Assembly (NCBI GenBank): GCA_023443515.1
Contig: JAEZUC010000029.1
Location: 1-64,000 of the forward strand
Source of the DNA: Bacillota bacterium
Lineage (GTDB): Bacteria; Bacillota; Clostridia; Acetivibrionales; DSM-1351
DNA length: 64,000 nt
Direction: 5' to 3'
The notes beneath the pieces were generated by a model. It saw nothing but the letters and a program-made list of their open reading frames with translations. It was not told the DNA's origin and searched no databases. Positions 25,516-34,300 of the stretch are shown one piece after another; position 1 is the stretch's first letter, and each line of letters begins with the position of its first letter. A program made the translations under genes and the position numbers.

Positions 25516-26763
25516 ATGAGAGCGGAAATATTAGCCGTTGGTACAGAGTTGCTCATGGGGCAGATCGTTAATACCAATGCACAGTATATATCTTCAAAGC
25601 TGCCCGAGGCAGGTGTTGGTGTATACTATCACAGTGTTGTAGGTGATAATCCCGATAGATTGGAAGAGTGCTTAAAACTTGCTTTGGAGCGGTGCGACAT
25701 AGTCATAACAACAGGCGGTCTGGGGCCGACTCAGGATGATTTGACAAAAGAGACTATTTCACGGGTCTGTGGTAAAAAGCTGGTTATTCATGAAGAGAGC
25801 CTGAATAAAATAAGAGACTATTTCAATAGGCTTGGAAGGCAGATGACGCCAAACAACGCGAAACAAGCGTATATGCCCGAAGGTTGTATAGTGCTAAAAA
25901 ATAATAATGGTACTGCACCGGGATGTATAATAGAAATGGGCGAAAAGGTAGTTGTAATGCTCCCAGGCCCTCCTATAGAAATGAAGCCCATGTTTTTGGA
26001 TTATGTTATGCCATATTTTAGAAACAAGAGTGCATATTCCATAGAATCCGTGATTTTAAGAGTTTTTGGTATCGGCGAATCTGCAATGGAAACTAAGATA
26101 ATGGATTTGATTGATGGCCAGACAAACCCGACTATTGCCACATACGCCAAGGAAGGCGAGGTTACTATAAGGGTAACAGCTAGTGTTCCAAAGGGCGAGA
26201 GCGCAGAACATATACTGGTATCTGTTGTAAATGAGATAAAAAGAAAAACCGGTGACAATCTGTACTCTGACAAGGATGAAAATTTGGATGCTGTGGTGGC
26301 AGGACTTCTTATGGAAAACAATATTACAATAGCAACTGCAGAGTCCTGTACAGGAGGCCTTATATCAGAAATGCTTACCGATATACCGGGTATTTCCCGC
26401 GTATTTATGGGTGGAGCCGTAACCTATTCAAATGAAGCAAAAATGGAGTATCTTGGTGTAAAAGCGCAGACACTTGAGTCTCATGGAGCAGTCAGTCGCC
26501 AAACAGCAGCAGAAATGGCTGAGGGTATCAGGAATCGGCTTAAGACTAACATCGGTATATCAGTTACCGGGATAGCAGGACCCGGCGGCGGTACTGACCA
26601 AAAACCGGTTGGATTGGTTTATATAGGACTTTCAAGTGACAGCGGTACAGTTACAAAGGAGCTTAGACTTTCGGGCAATAGAAAGAAAATCAGGACGATT
26701 ACTGCACTGAATGTGTTTGACTTAATAAGAAGGCATGTTTTAAAGCTGGAAATGGATCTTTGA
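25516..26763 (+). CDS. cinA: CinA family protein (pyrophosphatase plus NMN amidase-like domain)
   Basis: A 415-residue CinA. The N-terminal MoaB/MogA-like COG1058 domain runs about 1-170 (AEILAVGTELLMGQIVNTNAQY, TTGGLGPTQDD); the C-terminal PncC-type domain has TAESCTGGLISEMLT, VTGIAGPGGGTDQKPVGLVYIG. It is linked to pyridine-nucleotide salvage and, in several bacteria, lies beside recA and is induced with competence. GGAGG is spaced for ATG 25516. It is followed by murJ, then recA, rather than recA directly. Confidence 0.95.
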   Translation: MRAEILAVGTELLMGQIVNTNAQYISSKLPEAGVGVYYHSVVGDNPDRLEECLKLALERCDIVITTGGLGPTQDDLTKETISRVCGKKLVIHEESLNKIRDYFNRLGRQMTPNNAKQAYMPEGCIVLKNNNGTAPGCIIEMGEKVVVMLPGPPIEMKPMFLDYVMPYFRNKSAYSIESVILRVFGIGESAMETKIMDLIDGQTNPTIATYAKEGEVTIRVTASVPKGESAEHILVSVVNEIKRKTGDNLYSDKDENLDAVVAGLLMENNITIATAESCTGGLISEMLTDIPGISRVFMGGAVTYSNEAKMEYLGVKAQTLESHGAVSRQTAAEMAEGIRNRLKTNIGISVTGIAGPGGGTDQKPVGLVYIGLSSDSGTVTKELRLSGNRKKIRTITALNVFDLIRRHVLKLEMDL

Positions 26764-26815
26764 TAACTGATATACATGTGAAAAGGGCTGCGAATAGCAG
26801 TCGGGAGGGTTAAAT

Positions 26816-28408
26816 TTGAGTTCAAATAATAAAAAATTAACAGGTGCCGCAATAATAGTAATGGCATCGTTGGTTGTAAGCAGAATAACAGGTTACTTAA
26901 GAACAATACTTATTAATAATCTGCTTACGGCGGCACAGTCTGATTCGTTGCTGGCAGCATTCAGAACAACTGATTTAATGTACAACTTATTAATCGGAGG
27001 GGCAATATCTGCCGCACTTGTTCCCGTACTATCCGGTTATATTGCCAAAGATGAAGAAGAAGACGGCTGGAAAGCCATAGGAACTTTTATAAACGTTGTA
27101 TTTGTAACAATGATCGGTGTATGTATACTTGGAGTAATTTTTGCCCCGGCAGTTGTGTCTATGACTGCGTCCGGCTTAACAGGTGAAAAAAGAGAGCTGA
27201 CAATACAGCTTACCAGAATACTTTTCCCGTCAGTAGGTTTTATGATGCTGGCAGGAATAACAAACGGAGTACTTTATTCCTATAAAAGGTTTGCATCAGC
27301 TGCATTCGCACCATCAGTGTACAATCTTGGAACAGCACTGAGCATACTCATACTTAGCAGGTTTGGGGTAAGATATGTGGCATATGGTGTATTGGCAAGT
27401 GCAATAGTATATTTTATAATGCAGATATCCTTTGCATGGCCAAATTTAAAATACTACAGACCCAAAGTCCTTTGGAAGAATCCCGGATTCAGAAGACTGT
27501 TCAAACTGGCAGTACCATCCCTTGCAGCATCTGCCATAGCTCAGATAAATATACTTATATCACTTAACTTTATATCAATGTTCAAAAATGACGGAAGTAT
27601 CACGGCTTACTATAATGCAAATGATTTGTGGCAGCTGCCCTACGGTATATTTGCCATGGGTCTGGGTACTGCAATACTGCCAACGCTTTCAGAAAAACTT
27701 GCACTAAAGAAGGTTGATGAGTTTAAAGAGATACTGAACAATGGGTTTAAAACAATTCTATATCTGATAATACCGTCATCGGTGGCATTTATAGTCCTCT
27801 CTCAGCCTGTTGTCAGCGTTGTGTACAAATGGTCACAGGTTATAGGAAAAGACAGAATCGTAACAGCGGGTAGCATATTACTGCTATTTACGGCAGCAAT
27901 GATTGCCCAGTCAATGCTTGCCCTTCTGAACAGGGCTTTTTATGCGGATAATGATACTAAGACACCTCTTTATATAGGTACTGTATCTATTGCACTGAAT
28001 TTTGTTTTCTGTTACATATTCATGAAAGCTACAGACTTAGGCCCAGCCGGCATGTCATTGTCATATTCCATACAAAGTGTGGTAAACATGGTTATTATGA
28101 TGGTAATAATATCAAAACGAATGAACGGAATGGGATGGAAAAAACTCCTTAACTATTCACTAAAACTGCTGGGAGCCGCCGCTGTTATGGGGGGAGTACT
28201 ATTCGTATTAAACAAGACTATCCCGGTTAATTTCACAAAACCTTTTGTAATGCATTCAAAATTAATTGAAATAGCAGCATTGGGAATAGAGATTTTAGTA
28301 GGAGCAGCAGTTTATTTTGCATTTACCATGTTATTTAAGATTGAAGAGGCCGTTGCAGTTAAGGACAAGTTTTTTGGTAAAATAAAACGCTTGGTTAAAA
28401 AATCATAA
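26816..28408 (+). CDS. murJ: Lipid II flippase
   Basis: A 530-residue polytopic protein of the MurJ/MviN family (MOP superfamily) with about 14 hydrophobic segments. It moves lipid II across the cytoplasmic membrane for peptidoglycan assembly. Family motifs: VVSRITGYLRTILI at the N terminus, DSLLAAFRTTDLMYNLLIGGAIS, and the QLPYGIFAMGLGTAILPTLSE stretch. It starts with TTG at 26816 behind GGGAGGG at 26804-26810. It sits between cinA and recA, 52 bp after cinA, probably in the same transcript. Confidence 0.94.
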   Translation: MSSNNKKLTGAAIIVMASLVVSRITGYLRTILINNLLTAAQSDSLLAAFRTTDLMYNLLIGGAISAALVPVLSGYIAKDEEEDGWKAIGTFINVVFVTMIGVCILGVIFAPAVVSMTASGLTGEKRELTIQLTRILFPSVGFMMLAGITNGVLYSYKRFASAAFAPSVYNLGTALSILILSRFGVRYVAYGVLASAIVYFIMQISFAWPNLKYYRPKVLWKNPGFRRLFKLAVPSLAASAIAQINILISLNFISMFKNDGSITAYYNANDLWQLPYGIFAMGLGTAILPTLSEKLALKKVDEFKEILNNGFKTILYLIIPSSVAFIVLSQPVVSVVYKWSQVIGKDRIVTAGSILLLFTAAMIAQSMLALLNRAFYADNDTKTPLYIGTVSIALNFVFCYIFMKATDLGPAGMSLSYSIQSVVNMVIMMVIISKRMNGMGWKKLLNYSLKLLGAAAVMGGVLFVLNKTIPVNFTKPFVMHSKLIEIAALGIEILVGAAVYFAFTMLFKIEEAVAVKDKFFGKIKRLVKKS

Positions 28409-28434
28409 GTAACAAAATATTTTAATTTTAACAG

Positions 28435-28463
28435 TTGACTACGAACAAAATAAAATATATAAT
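28435..28463 (+). promoter_or_regulatory. Sigma-A promoter of recA
   Basis: TTGACT at 28435-28440, a 17-bp spacer and TATAAT at 28458-28463; a LexA box follows at 28471. Confidence 0.85.
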
Positions 28464-28470
28464 TTAAAAA

Positions 28471-28482
28471 GAACAAATGTTC
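28471..28482 (+). promoter_or_regulatory. LexA (SOS) operator of recA
   Basis: GAACAAATGTTC matches GAAC-N4-GTTC exactly and lies over the expected transcription start, 7 bp after the -10 element, so bound LexA would block initiation. Confidence 0.88.
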
Positions 28483-28504
28483 GAACGAAAAAGGAGGTCA
28501 CCCC

Positions 28505-29542
28505 GTGTTAGAAAAGAAAAAAGCATTAGAGATGGCTTTGGGCCAGATAGAAAAGCAGTTTGGAAAAGGCGCGGTAATGAAACTGGGCGAAAATTCACAT
28601 ATGAATGTAGAGAGTATTCCTACGGGTTCCATGAGCCTTGATTTGGCACTCGGAGTCGGAGGAGTTCCCAGAGGAAGGATAGTAGAAGTTTTCGGGCCGG
28701 AGTCATCAGGTAAAACAACAGTTGCACTGCACATTATTGCAGAGGCTCAAAAAGCCGGAGGCGAAGCTGCTTTTATTGACGCAGAACATGCCCTTGATCC
28801 TGTGTATGCAAAAAAACTTGGGGTTGATATAGAAAATTTGATAGTATCTCAGCCTGATACAGGTGAACAGGCACTTGAGATTACAGAAGCACTTGTAAGA
28901 AGTGGTGCTATAGATGTTATTGTAGTTGACTCTGTTGCTGCTCTTGTACCTAAGGCAGAAATTGACGGAGAAATGGGAGACTCTCATATAGGATTACAAG
29001 CTAGGCTTATGTCACAGGCGCTGAGAAAATTGGCCGGTGTTATCAGCAAATCAAGGACAACTGCTATATTTATTAATCAGCTTCGTGAGAAAGTCGGCAT
29101 AATGTTCGGTAATCCGGAAACTACGCCAGGCGGCAGGGCATTAAAGTTTTACTCTTCCGTAAGGCTGGATGTCAGAAGAATTGAAGCTATTAAACAAGCT
29201 AACGAAGTTGTGGGTAACAGAACAAGAGTAAAGGTTGTAAAAAACAAGGTTGCTCCTCCTTTCAAAGAAGCAGAGTTTGATATCGTTTATGGTCAGGGTA
29301 TATCCAGAGAAGGCAGTATACTTGATATTGCTGTAAGCATGGATATAGTAAACAAGAGCGGAGCTTGGTTCTCCTACAACGGTCAGCGTATCGGACAGGG
29401 CCGTGAAAATGCAAAACAATACCTGAAAGAAAATACTGCTATGTGCAGTGAGATAGAGAAACTTATCAGAAGCAACTTTACTGTAACTGCTGTTCCGCAA
29501 AATGAAGAACAAGAAGAAGACGAAGATATTGCACTTGACTAA
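28505..29542 (+). CDS. recA: Recombinase RecA
   Basis: A 345-residue RecA, the strand-exchange protein and co-protease for LexA. Walker A is GPESSGKTTVALH (about 65-73), Walker B VIVVDSVAALVPKAE; the L2 loop and INQLREKVGIMFGNPETTPGG are standard. It starts with GTG behind AAGGAGG. The acidic C-terminal tail (EEQEEDEDIALD) is typical. It is controlled by a sigma-A promoter with an SOS box and is followed by recX. Confidence 0.98.
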   Translation: MLEKKKALEMALGQIEKQFGKGAVMKLGENSHMNVESIPTGSMSLDLALGVGGVPRGRIVEVFGPESSGKTTVALHIIAEAQKAGGEAAFIDAEHALDPVYAKKLGVDIENLIVSQPDTGEQALEITEALVRSGAIDVIVVDSVAALVPKAEIDGEMGDSHIGLQARLMSQALRKLAGVISKSRTTAIFINQLREKVGIMFGNPETTPGGRALKFYSSVRLDVRRIEAIKQANEVVGNRTRVKVVKNKVAPPFKEAEFDIVYGQGISREGSILDIAVSMDIVNKSGAWFSYNGQRIGQGRENAKQYLKENTAMCSEIEKLIRSNFTVTAVPQNEEQEEDEDIALD

Positions 29543-29576
29543 ATTGAATAAGAAATTGAACAATAATTAGAATCAT

Positions 29577-29621
29577 TATAAGGCATGCCCAAGGATCAAT
29601 TGTCCATAGGCGTGCCTTATA
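29577..29621 (+). terminator. Hairpin between recA and recX
   Basis: TATAAGGCATGCC at 29577-29589 pairs with GGCGTGCCTTATA at 29609-29621 (one G-U). The T run is poor, so it may be a leaky terminator that keeps recX below recA. Confidence 0.65.
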
Positions 29622-29643
29622 TATAATAGAAACGGAGGCTGTT

Positions 29644-30264
29644 ATGAGGATCACATCAATAGAAAAAAGCGATAAGAACAAATCCATGGCAAGTGTTTGC
29701 ATTGATAATAAGACAGAGTTTGTATTGCCGCTGAAACGTATTGATGCTCTTAACCTTACCATTGATAAAAATATTGAACGGGAAACACTGGATTACATAC
29801 TTAAATATGAGGTGTATGTCGCTGCAAAGAATTCTGCGGTAAAATTTCTTTCACTAAAGCTCAGAACTGCATTTGAAGTAGAAGAAAAGCTTAGAGAACT
29901 GGGATATGAAGAAACTACAATAAATCGAGTAATAAACGACCTGACTGAGATAGATTACATAAACGATTATAAATATGCCGTTAAGTATATATCCGAAAAA
30001 ACAAAACTGAAGCCAAAGTCCATAAAGCTTTTGGCAATGGAACTGGATTATAAGGGAATTTCCAACGATATAGTAAGCAGTGTGATAGAAGAACTAAACC
30101 CTGATGACGATGAGACAGCTCTGGAATTACTAAAGAAACGGTACTCAAAATATAACGAGTTTGATGAAAATTTAATTAATAAAATGAAATCTTATCTTGC
30201 AGGAAGAGGATTCAGTTATAATCAAATTTCAAAAGCAATAAGTAAATATATACCAGAAGACTGA
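29644..30264 (+). CDS. recX: Regulatory protein RecX
   Basis: A 206-residue RecX, an inhibitor of RecA filament extension. The helical repeats are visible as ALKFLSLKLRTAFEVEEKLRELGYEE-type (about 70-100), INDYKYAVKYI and the C-terminal SYLAGRGFSYNQISKAI. GGAGG precedes the ATG. It lies 101 bp behind recA, beyond a hairpin, the usual arrangement for sub-stoichiometric expression. Confidence 0.92.
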   Translation: MRITSIEKSDKNKSMASVCIDNKTEFVLPLKRIDALNLTIDKNIERETLDYILKYEVYVAAKNSAVKFLSLKLRTAFEVEEKLRELGYEETTINRVINDLTEIDYINDYKYAVKYISEKTKLKPKSIKLLAMELDYKGISNDIVSSVIEELNPDDDETALELLKKRYSKYNEFDENLINKMKSYLAGRGFSYNQISKAISKYIPED

Positions 30265-30324
30265 TTTAATGCATATTTTAACTACAAAAAAAATTAAATA
30301 TTTGCAAATTATTTACCTAAAACA

Positions 30325-30353
30325 TTGACAATCTGTAATTATTATTAAATAAT
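30325..30353 (+). promoter_or_regulatory. Probable sigma-A promoter of rimO-pgsA
   Basis: TTGACA at 30325-30330, then AATAAT at 30348-30353 after a 17-bp spacer (or TTAAAT at 15 bp). Confidence 0.5.
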
Positions 30354-30425
30354 TTTTAATAGAACTTTTTAGAGTATCAAAACAAAAAGTATACGAACTT
30401 TAAATCGAAACATGGAGGGTTTTAG

Positions 30426-31766
30426 GTGAAAAAAAAGATTGGCATCGTCTCATTGGGATGCCCCAAAAATTTGGTTGACAGCGAGATAATGCTTGGTATG
30501 CTGTCACATGCAGATTATGAAATTGTAAACAATAAGGAAGATGCTAATGTACTTATAGTGAATACATGCGGATTTATTGAATCTGCTCAGCAAGAATCCA
30601 TAAATACAATTTTAGAAATGGCAGATGAAAAGGGACGCAATTGTGAGGTACTTATAGTTACCGGTTGTATGGCAGAAAGGTACAAGGAAAAAATACTTGA
30701 ACAAATTCCGGAAGTGGATGCCGTTCTGGGTACAGGTAATTACAAGGAAATAGCGGAAGTTATTAATCTTGCTTACATGGGGGAAAAGACAGTATCTTAT
30801 GGAAAGCTTGACGAAACGGATTATCTTGACGAAGAGAGGGTAATATCGTCAGCCAAACATTCTGTTTACTTGAAAATATCAGAAGGATGCGATAATCGTT
30901 GCACATACTGTATAATACCGTTTCTCAGAGGTAAATACAGGAGCCGAAAAATGGAGTCATTAGTTAGAGAAGCTGAGCTTTTGGCTCAAAAAGGTGCAAA
31001 GGAAATCATTATTGTTGCACAGGATAGTACTCGTTACGGTACTGACTTATATGGCAAAAAAATGCTTCCCGAGTTAATCAGAAAGATATCGGAAATTAGT
31101 GGGATAGAATGGATAAGGCTTTTATACTGCTACCCTGAGGAAATAGGTGATGAGCTGATTGAAGAAATAGCTAAAAACCCAAAGGTTTGCAAATATCTTG
31201 ACATACCTATTCAGCATGCTTCCGATAGAGTATTAAAGCAAATGGGAAGAAGAGGTACTATTTCGGAGATAAGACAGGTACTGAATAAATTAAGAGAAAA
31301 AGTCAGCGGTATAACAATTAGAACATCACTGATTGTTGGCTTCCCAGGTGAGACAGAAGAAGATTTTGAAGAATTGCTTGCTTTTGTGAAGGAATTCAGA
31401 CTGGATAGAGTAGGCGTATTTACGTATTCAAAAGAAGATGGAACGCCTGCAGCAAAGATGAAAAGCCAGATACCAAAGCATACTAAAATAAAAAGGCAAA
31501 AGAAGATCCTCGAGCTTCAAAATATGATAAGCAGGGAAATAAATCAAGACAGAAATGGAAAAGTCTACAAAACAATAGTTGACGGTATTGCCGATGATGG
31601 TATATTCTATTATGGACGTACTTATGCAGAAGCTCCTGAGATAGACGGGGTTATATATTTTACCAGTCCTGATGAGCTTACAGTAGGTAGTTTTAAAGAT
31701 GTAAGAATTCTCAACACCGAAGATTATGATTTGATAGGAGAGGTCATAAATGAATTTGCCAAATAA
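30426..31766 (+). CDS. rimO: Ribosomal protein S12 methylthiotransferase
   Basis: A 446-residue radical-SAM methylthiotransferase. The N-terminal UPF0004 domain has Cys in SLGCPKN, VNTCGFI and TGCMAE for the second 4Fe-4S cluster; the radical SAM motif is CDNRCTYC (about 155); a C-terminal TRAM domain follows. SLGCPKNLVDSE and the lack of MiaB hallmarks point to RimO, which modifies an Asp of ribosomal protein S12. GTG start with GGAGGG upstream. Its end overlaps pgsA by 17 bp. Confidence 0.95.
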   Translation: MKKKIGIVSLGCPKNLVDSEIMLGMLSHADYEIVNNKEDANVLIVNTCGFIESAQQESINTILEMADEKGRNCEVLIVTGCMAERYKEKILEQIPEVDAVLGTGNYKEIAEVINLAYMGEKTVSYGKLDETDYLDEERVISSAKHSVYLKISEGCDNRCTYCIIPFLRGKYRSRKMESLVREAELLAQKGAKEIIIVAQDSTRYGTDLYGKKMLPELIRKISEISGIEWIRLLYCYPEEIGDELIEEIAKNPKVCKYLDIPIQHASDRVLKQMGRRGTISEIRQVLNKLREKVSGITIRTSLIVGFPGETEEDFEELLAFVKEFRLDRVGVFTYSKEDGTPAAKMKSQIPKHTKIKRQKKILELQNMISREINQDRNGKVYKTIVDGIADDGIFYYGRTYAEAPEIDGVIYFTSPDELTVGSFKDVRILNTEDYDLIGEVINEFAK

Positions 31767-32370
31767 GATAACTATATCGAGAATATTTTTAGTTCCGTTA
31801 TTTATGATTTTTGTTATACCAATTCCTGATGCCACAGTTAATTTTCAGCTTTTATCTTTTTTAAAGGATGAAATGTTGTCAGTTAACAAATTTATAAATA
31901 GTTACGGAAGTTATGTTGCCGCGGTGCTATTTATATTAGCTGCAAGTACTGACGGGGTTGACGGATATATTGCCAGAAAACATAAACTTGTTACTGCTTT
32001 TGGAAAATTCCTTGACCCTATAGCCGATAAATTGTTAATTACTGCTGCATTGATTGCTCTGGTTCAACAACAGGTTGTAACCGGGTGGGCAGCTATGATT
32101 ATAATATCCAGAGAACTTTTAGTTACAGGATTGCGTTTGGTTGCCGCGGGAGAAGGGCAGGTTATTGCTGCAAACAAGTCCGGAAAAGTTAAAATGGTAT
32201 TCCAAACTATTGCAGTTTCGGTTTGCCTATTAAAAAATTGGCCATTCTCAATATTTACAGATGTGCCGATTGACTCCTACCTGATGTTCATAGCTGTTAT
32301 AGTAACAATATATTCTGGAATTGACTTTTTTGCTAAGAACTTAAAAATACTCAAATCGGGCGGTATGTAA
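31750..32370 (+). CDS. pgsA: CDP-diacylglycerol-glycerol-3-phosphate 3-phosphatidyltransferase
   Basis: A 206-residue membrane enzyme making phosphatidylglycerophosphate, the first step to phosphatidylglycerol and cardiolipin. The CDP-alcohol phosphotransferase signature DG-x2-GYIAR-x8-G-x3-D-x3-D is seen as TDGVDGYIARKH followed by GKFLDPIADK. LPNKITISRI at the N terminus is typical. GGAGAGGT lies inside rimO and the genes overlap by 17 bp, so translation is coupled. The insert of about 35 residues between the first helix and the motif is longer than usual. Confidence 0.95.
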   Translation: MNLPNKITISRIFLVPLFMIFVIPIPDATVNFQLLSFLKDEMLSVNKFINSYGSYVAAVLFILAASTDGVDGYIARKHKLVTAFGKFLDPIADKLLITAALIALVQQQVVTGWAAMIIISRELLVTGLRLVAAGEGQVIAANKSGKVKMVFQTIAVSVCLLKNWPFSIFTDVPIDSYLMFIAVIVTIYSGIDFFAKNLKILKSGGM

Positions 32371-32395
32371 ACCAATCATTATATTGATATACAAA

Positions 32396-32421
32396 AATAG
32401 CCGTAGGGAACTGCGGCTATT
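32396..32421 (+). terminator. Terminator hairpin after pgsA
   Basis: AATAGCCGTAG pairs with CTGCGGCTATT around GGAA (one G-U), followed by a weak T-rich tract. Confidence 0.65.
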
Positions 32422-32498
32422 ATTATGTCTTTAGGACTAGTGTCAGGGAAGTACGGTAAAAGACAAGAGTATGAAAAAGATATTTATGTAAATTTAAT

Positions 32499-32510
32499 AT
32501 TAGTACCTAC
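32499..32510 (+). promoter_or_regulatory. Possible FapR half site
   Basis: ATTAGTACCTAC matches the left half of the FapR box (ATTAGTACCT). The right half does not match. It lies within a 13-bp direct repeat (AAATTTAATATTA at 32490 and 32514) and 28 bp before the fapR -35 element. Confidence 0.35.
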
Positions 32511-32537
32511 GGGAAATTTAATATTATCAGAAAATAG

Positions 32538-32566
32538 TTGCAATAATAGTAAAGTTAATATATAAT
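32538..32566 (+). promoter_or_regulatory. Sigma-A promoter of the fapR operon
   Basis: TTGCAA at 32538-32543, a 17-bp spacer and TATAAT at 32561-32566; the predicted start is near 32573, just before the FapR box. Confidence 0.75.
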
Positions 32567-32579
32567 CCTATTATCAGCA

Positions 32580-32598
32580 ATTAGTATCTGGTAATAAT
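32580..32598 (+). promoter_or_regulatory. FapR operator
   Basis: ATTAGTATCTGGTAATAAT agrees with the FapR consensus ATTAGTACCTGATACTAAT at 16 of 19 positions and lies just past the promoter -10, ideal for repression released by malonyl-CoA. Confidence 0.75.
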
Positions 32599-32629
32599 TA
32601 TAGATAATAATTATAAGGGGTGGTTGTAA

Positions 32630-33214
32630 GTGAGTAGATCGTCTTCTCACAAACAGCAAAGGCAAAAGACTCTGCTTGAGAAAATTAAGTACGACCCATT
32701 TTTAACAGATGAAGAATTGGCTGATTATTTTAAAGTGAGCGTACCAACAATCAGACTTGACCGACTGGAATTATCTATTCCAGAGCTGCGTGAAAGAATT
32801 AAAAATGTTGCGGAGAGCAATCAGGAGAAACTAAAGTCACTTGAAAGTAAAGAATTTATCGGTGAATTGATAGACTTACAGCTTGGACAAAATGCAATTT
32901 CACTTATGGAAACCAATAGTACAATGGCATTTGAAAAAACTCAAATTGTACGTGGACACTATATTTACTCATTGGCTGAGACACTTGCCATTGCAGTAAT
33001 AGATTCACAGGTAGCCTTGGTCGGAGTGGCAAATATCAAGTACAAGATTCCTGTTTATGCAGGGGCGAGAATTATAGCAAAAGCTGAGGTCAGAGAGACT
33101 AAGGGAAACAGGTTTATTGTCTGGGTCAAAATATACGAAAAAAACGTTGAAGTATTCAGAGGAAAATTTATACTGGTATCTCTTAATGAAAATATAATTA
33201 AAGAAAAAACATGA
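32630..33214 (+). CDS. fapR: Transcription factor FapR (fatty acid and phospholipid regulator)
   Basis: A 194-residue FapR: N-terminal DeoR-like helix-turn-helix (TDEELADYFKVSVPTIRLDRLELSIPELRERI) and a C-terminal hot-dog domain that binds malonyl-CoA (about 100-190, IVRGHYIYSLAETLA, VALVGVANIKY). In Bacillus it represses plsX, fab genes and itself; malonyl-CoA releases it. GTG start behind AGGGG. It heads the plsX-fab operon and has a good FapR box in its own promoter. Confidence 0.95.
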   Translation: MSRSSSHKQQRQKTLLEKIKYDPFLTDEELADYFKVSVPTIRLDRLELSIPELRERIKNVAESNQEKLKSLESKEFIGELIDLQLGQNAISLMETNSTMAFEKTQIVRGHYIYSLAETLAIAVIDSQVALVGVANIKYKIPVYAGARIIAKAEVRETKGNRFIVWVKIYEKNVEVFRGKFILVSLNENIIKEKT

Positions 33215-33271
33215 AATTGTTTGAGCATATTCTGAATATTTTTTAATGATACTTTTTGGAGAGTGACAAAG

Positions 33272-34300
33272 ATGATTAACATTATTGTTGATGCGATGGG
33301 TGGAGATAACGCACCGGATGCTATAATAGATGGTTGTGTTGAAGCAATAAATATGAAAGAAGGCTTCAATATTACACTTGTTGGTAAAAGCGAGCTAATA
33401 GAAAGTAATTTAAGTAAAAAAGAATTTGATAAAGACAGAATAAGGATAGTCAATGCAACAGAGGTTATAACAGGAGATGATACTCCTACAAAGGCTATCA
33501 GGGGTAAAAAGGATTCCTCTATGGTTGTAGGTATGAAACTGCTAAAGGAAAACAAGGGAGATGCATTTATATCAGCCGGTAATACCGGAGCAATCATGAC
33601 AGGGGCATTATTGATAGTAGGTCGTATAAAGGGAATCGACAGGCCATCACTTCCGGCATTGGTTCCTTCCAAAAAAGATATGGTTCTGATAATTGACGCT
33701 GGCATGAATACTGTTTGCAGACCCATAAACTATTTGCAGTTCGGTATAATGGGTTCCATTTACATGAAGCTTATTTACAAAAAAGATAACCCGAAAGTTG
33801 GCCTTTTGAATGTAGGGTCAGAAGATGCTAAGGGAAATGATACCCTCAAGCAGGCCTTCAGTATGCTAGCATCTTCCCAAATCAATTTTGTGGGAAATAC
33901 TGAAGGAAACAATATCCCCGGTGGCGATGTTGACGTAGCTGTTTGTGACGGATACGTAGGAAACGTTGCTTTAAAGTTGTATGAAGGTGCCGGGTCACTT
34001 TTTCTCGGAGAACTGAAAAAAATATTTACATCAAATACTTTTACAAAGCTGTGTTATCTGCTTCTTAAACCTTTCTTTAAGGGTTTTAAAAGTAAATTTG
34101 ATCCTGATGAACTTGCAGGAGCTCCTGTTTTAGGCGTAAATGGGTTGGTAATAAAGAGTCATGGCTCATCCAAGGCAAAAACAATAAGATATGCAATTTT
34201 AAATCGAGCTATACCCTTAATAGAAAATGACGTAGTAAATGAAATTAAAGGACATTTTAAGAATATGGAGGTGGACTCTTTCGATGATAAAACCGACTAA
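33272..34300 (+). CDS. plsX: Phosphate acyltransferase PlsX
   Basis: A 342-residue soluble acyl-ACP:phosphate acyltransferase that makes acyl-phosphate for phospholipid synthesis. Motifs: INIIVDAMGGDNAP at the N terminus, FISAGNTGAIMTGALL, RPSLPALVPS, and CDGYVGNVALK. The GTG at 33263 abuts GGAG; the ATG at 33272 is correctly spaced. It overlaps fabH by 17 bp. Confidence 0.96.
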   Translation: MINIIVDAMGGDNAPDAIIDGCVEAINMKEGFNITLVGKSELIESNLSKKEFDKDRIRIVNATEVITGDDTPTKAIRGKKDSSMVVGMKLLKENKGDAFISAGNTGAIMTGALLIVGRIKGIDRPSLPALVPSKKDMVLIIDAGMNTVCRPINYLQFGIMGSIYMKLIYKKDNPKVGLLNVGSEDAKGNDTLKQAFSMLASSQINFVGNTEGNNIPGGDVDVAVCDGYVGNVALKLYEGAGSLFLGELKKIFTSNTFTKLCYLLLKPFFKGFKSKFDPDELAGAPVLGVNGLVIKSHGSSKAKTIRYAILNRAIPLIENDVVNEIKGHFKNMEVDSFDDKTD

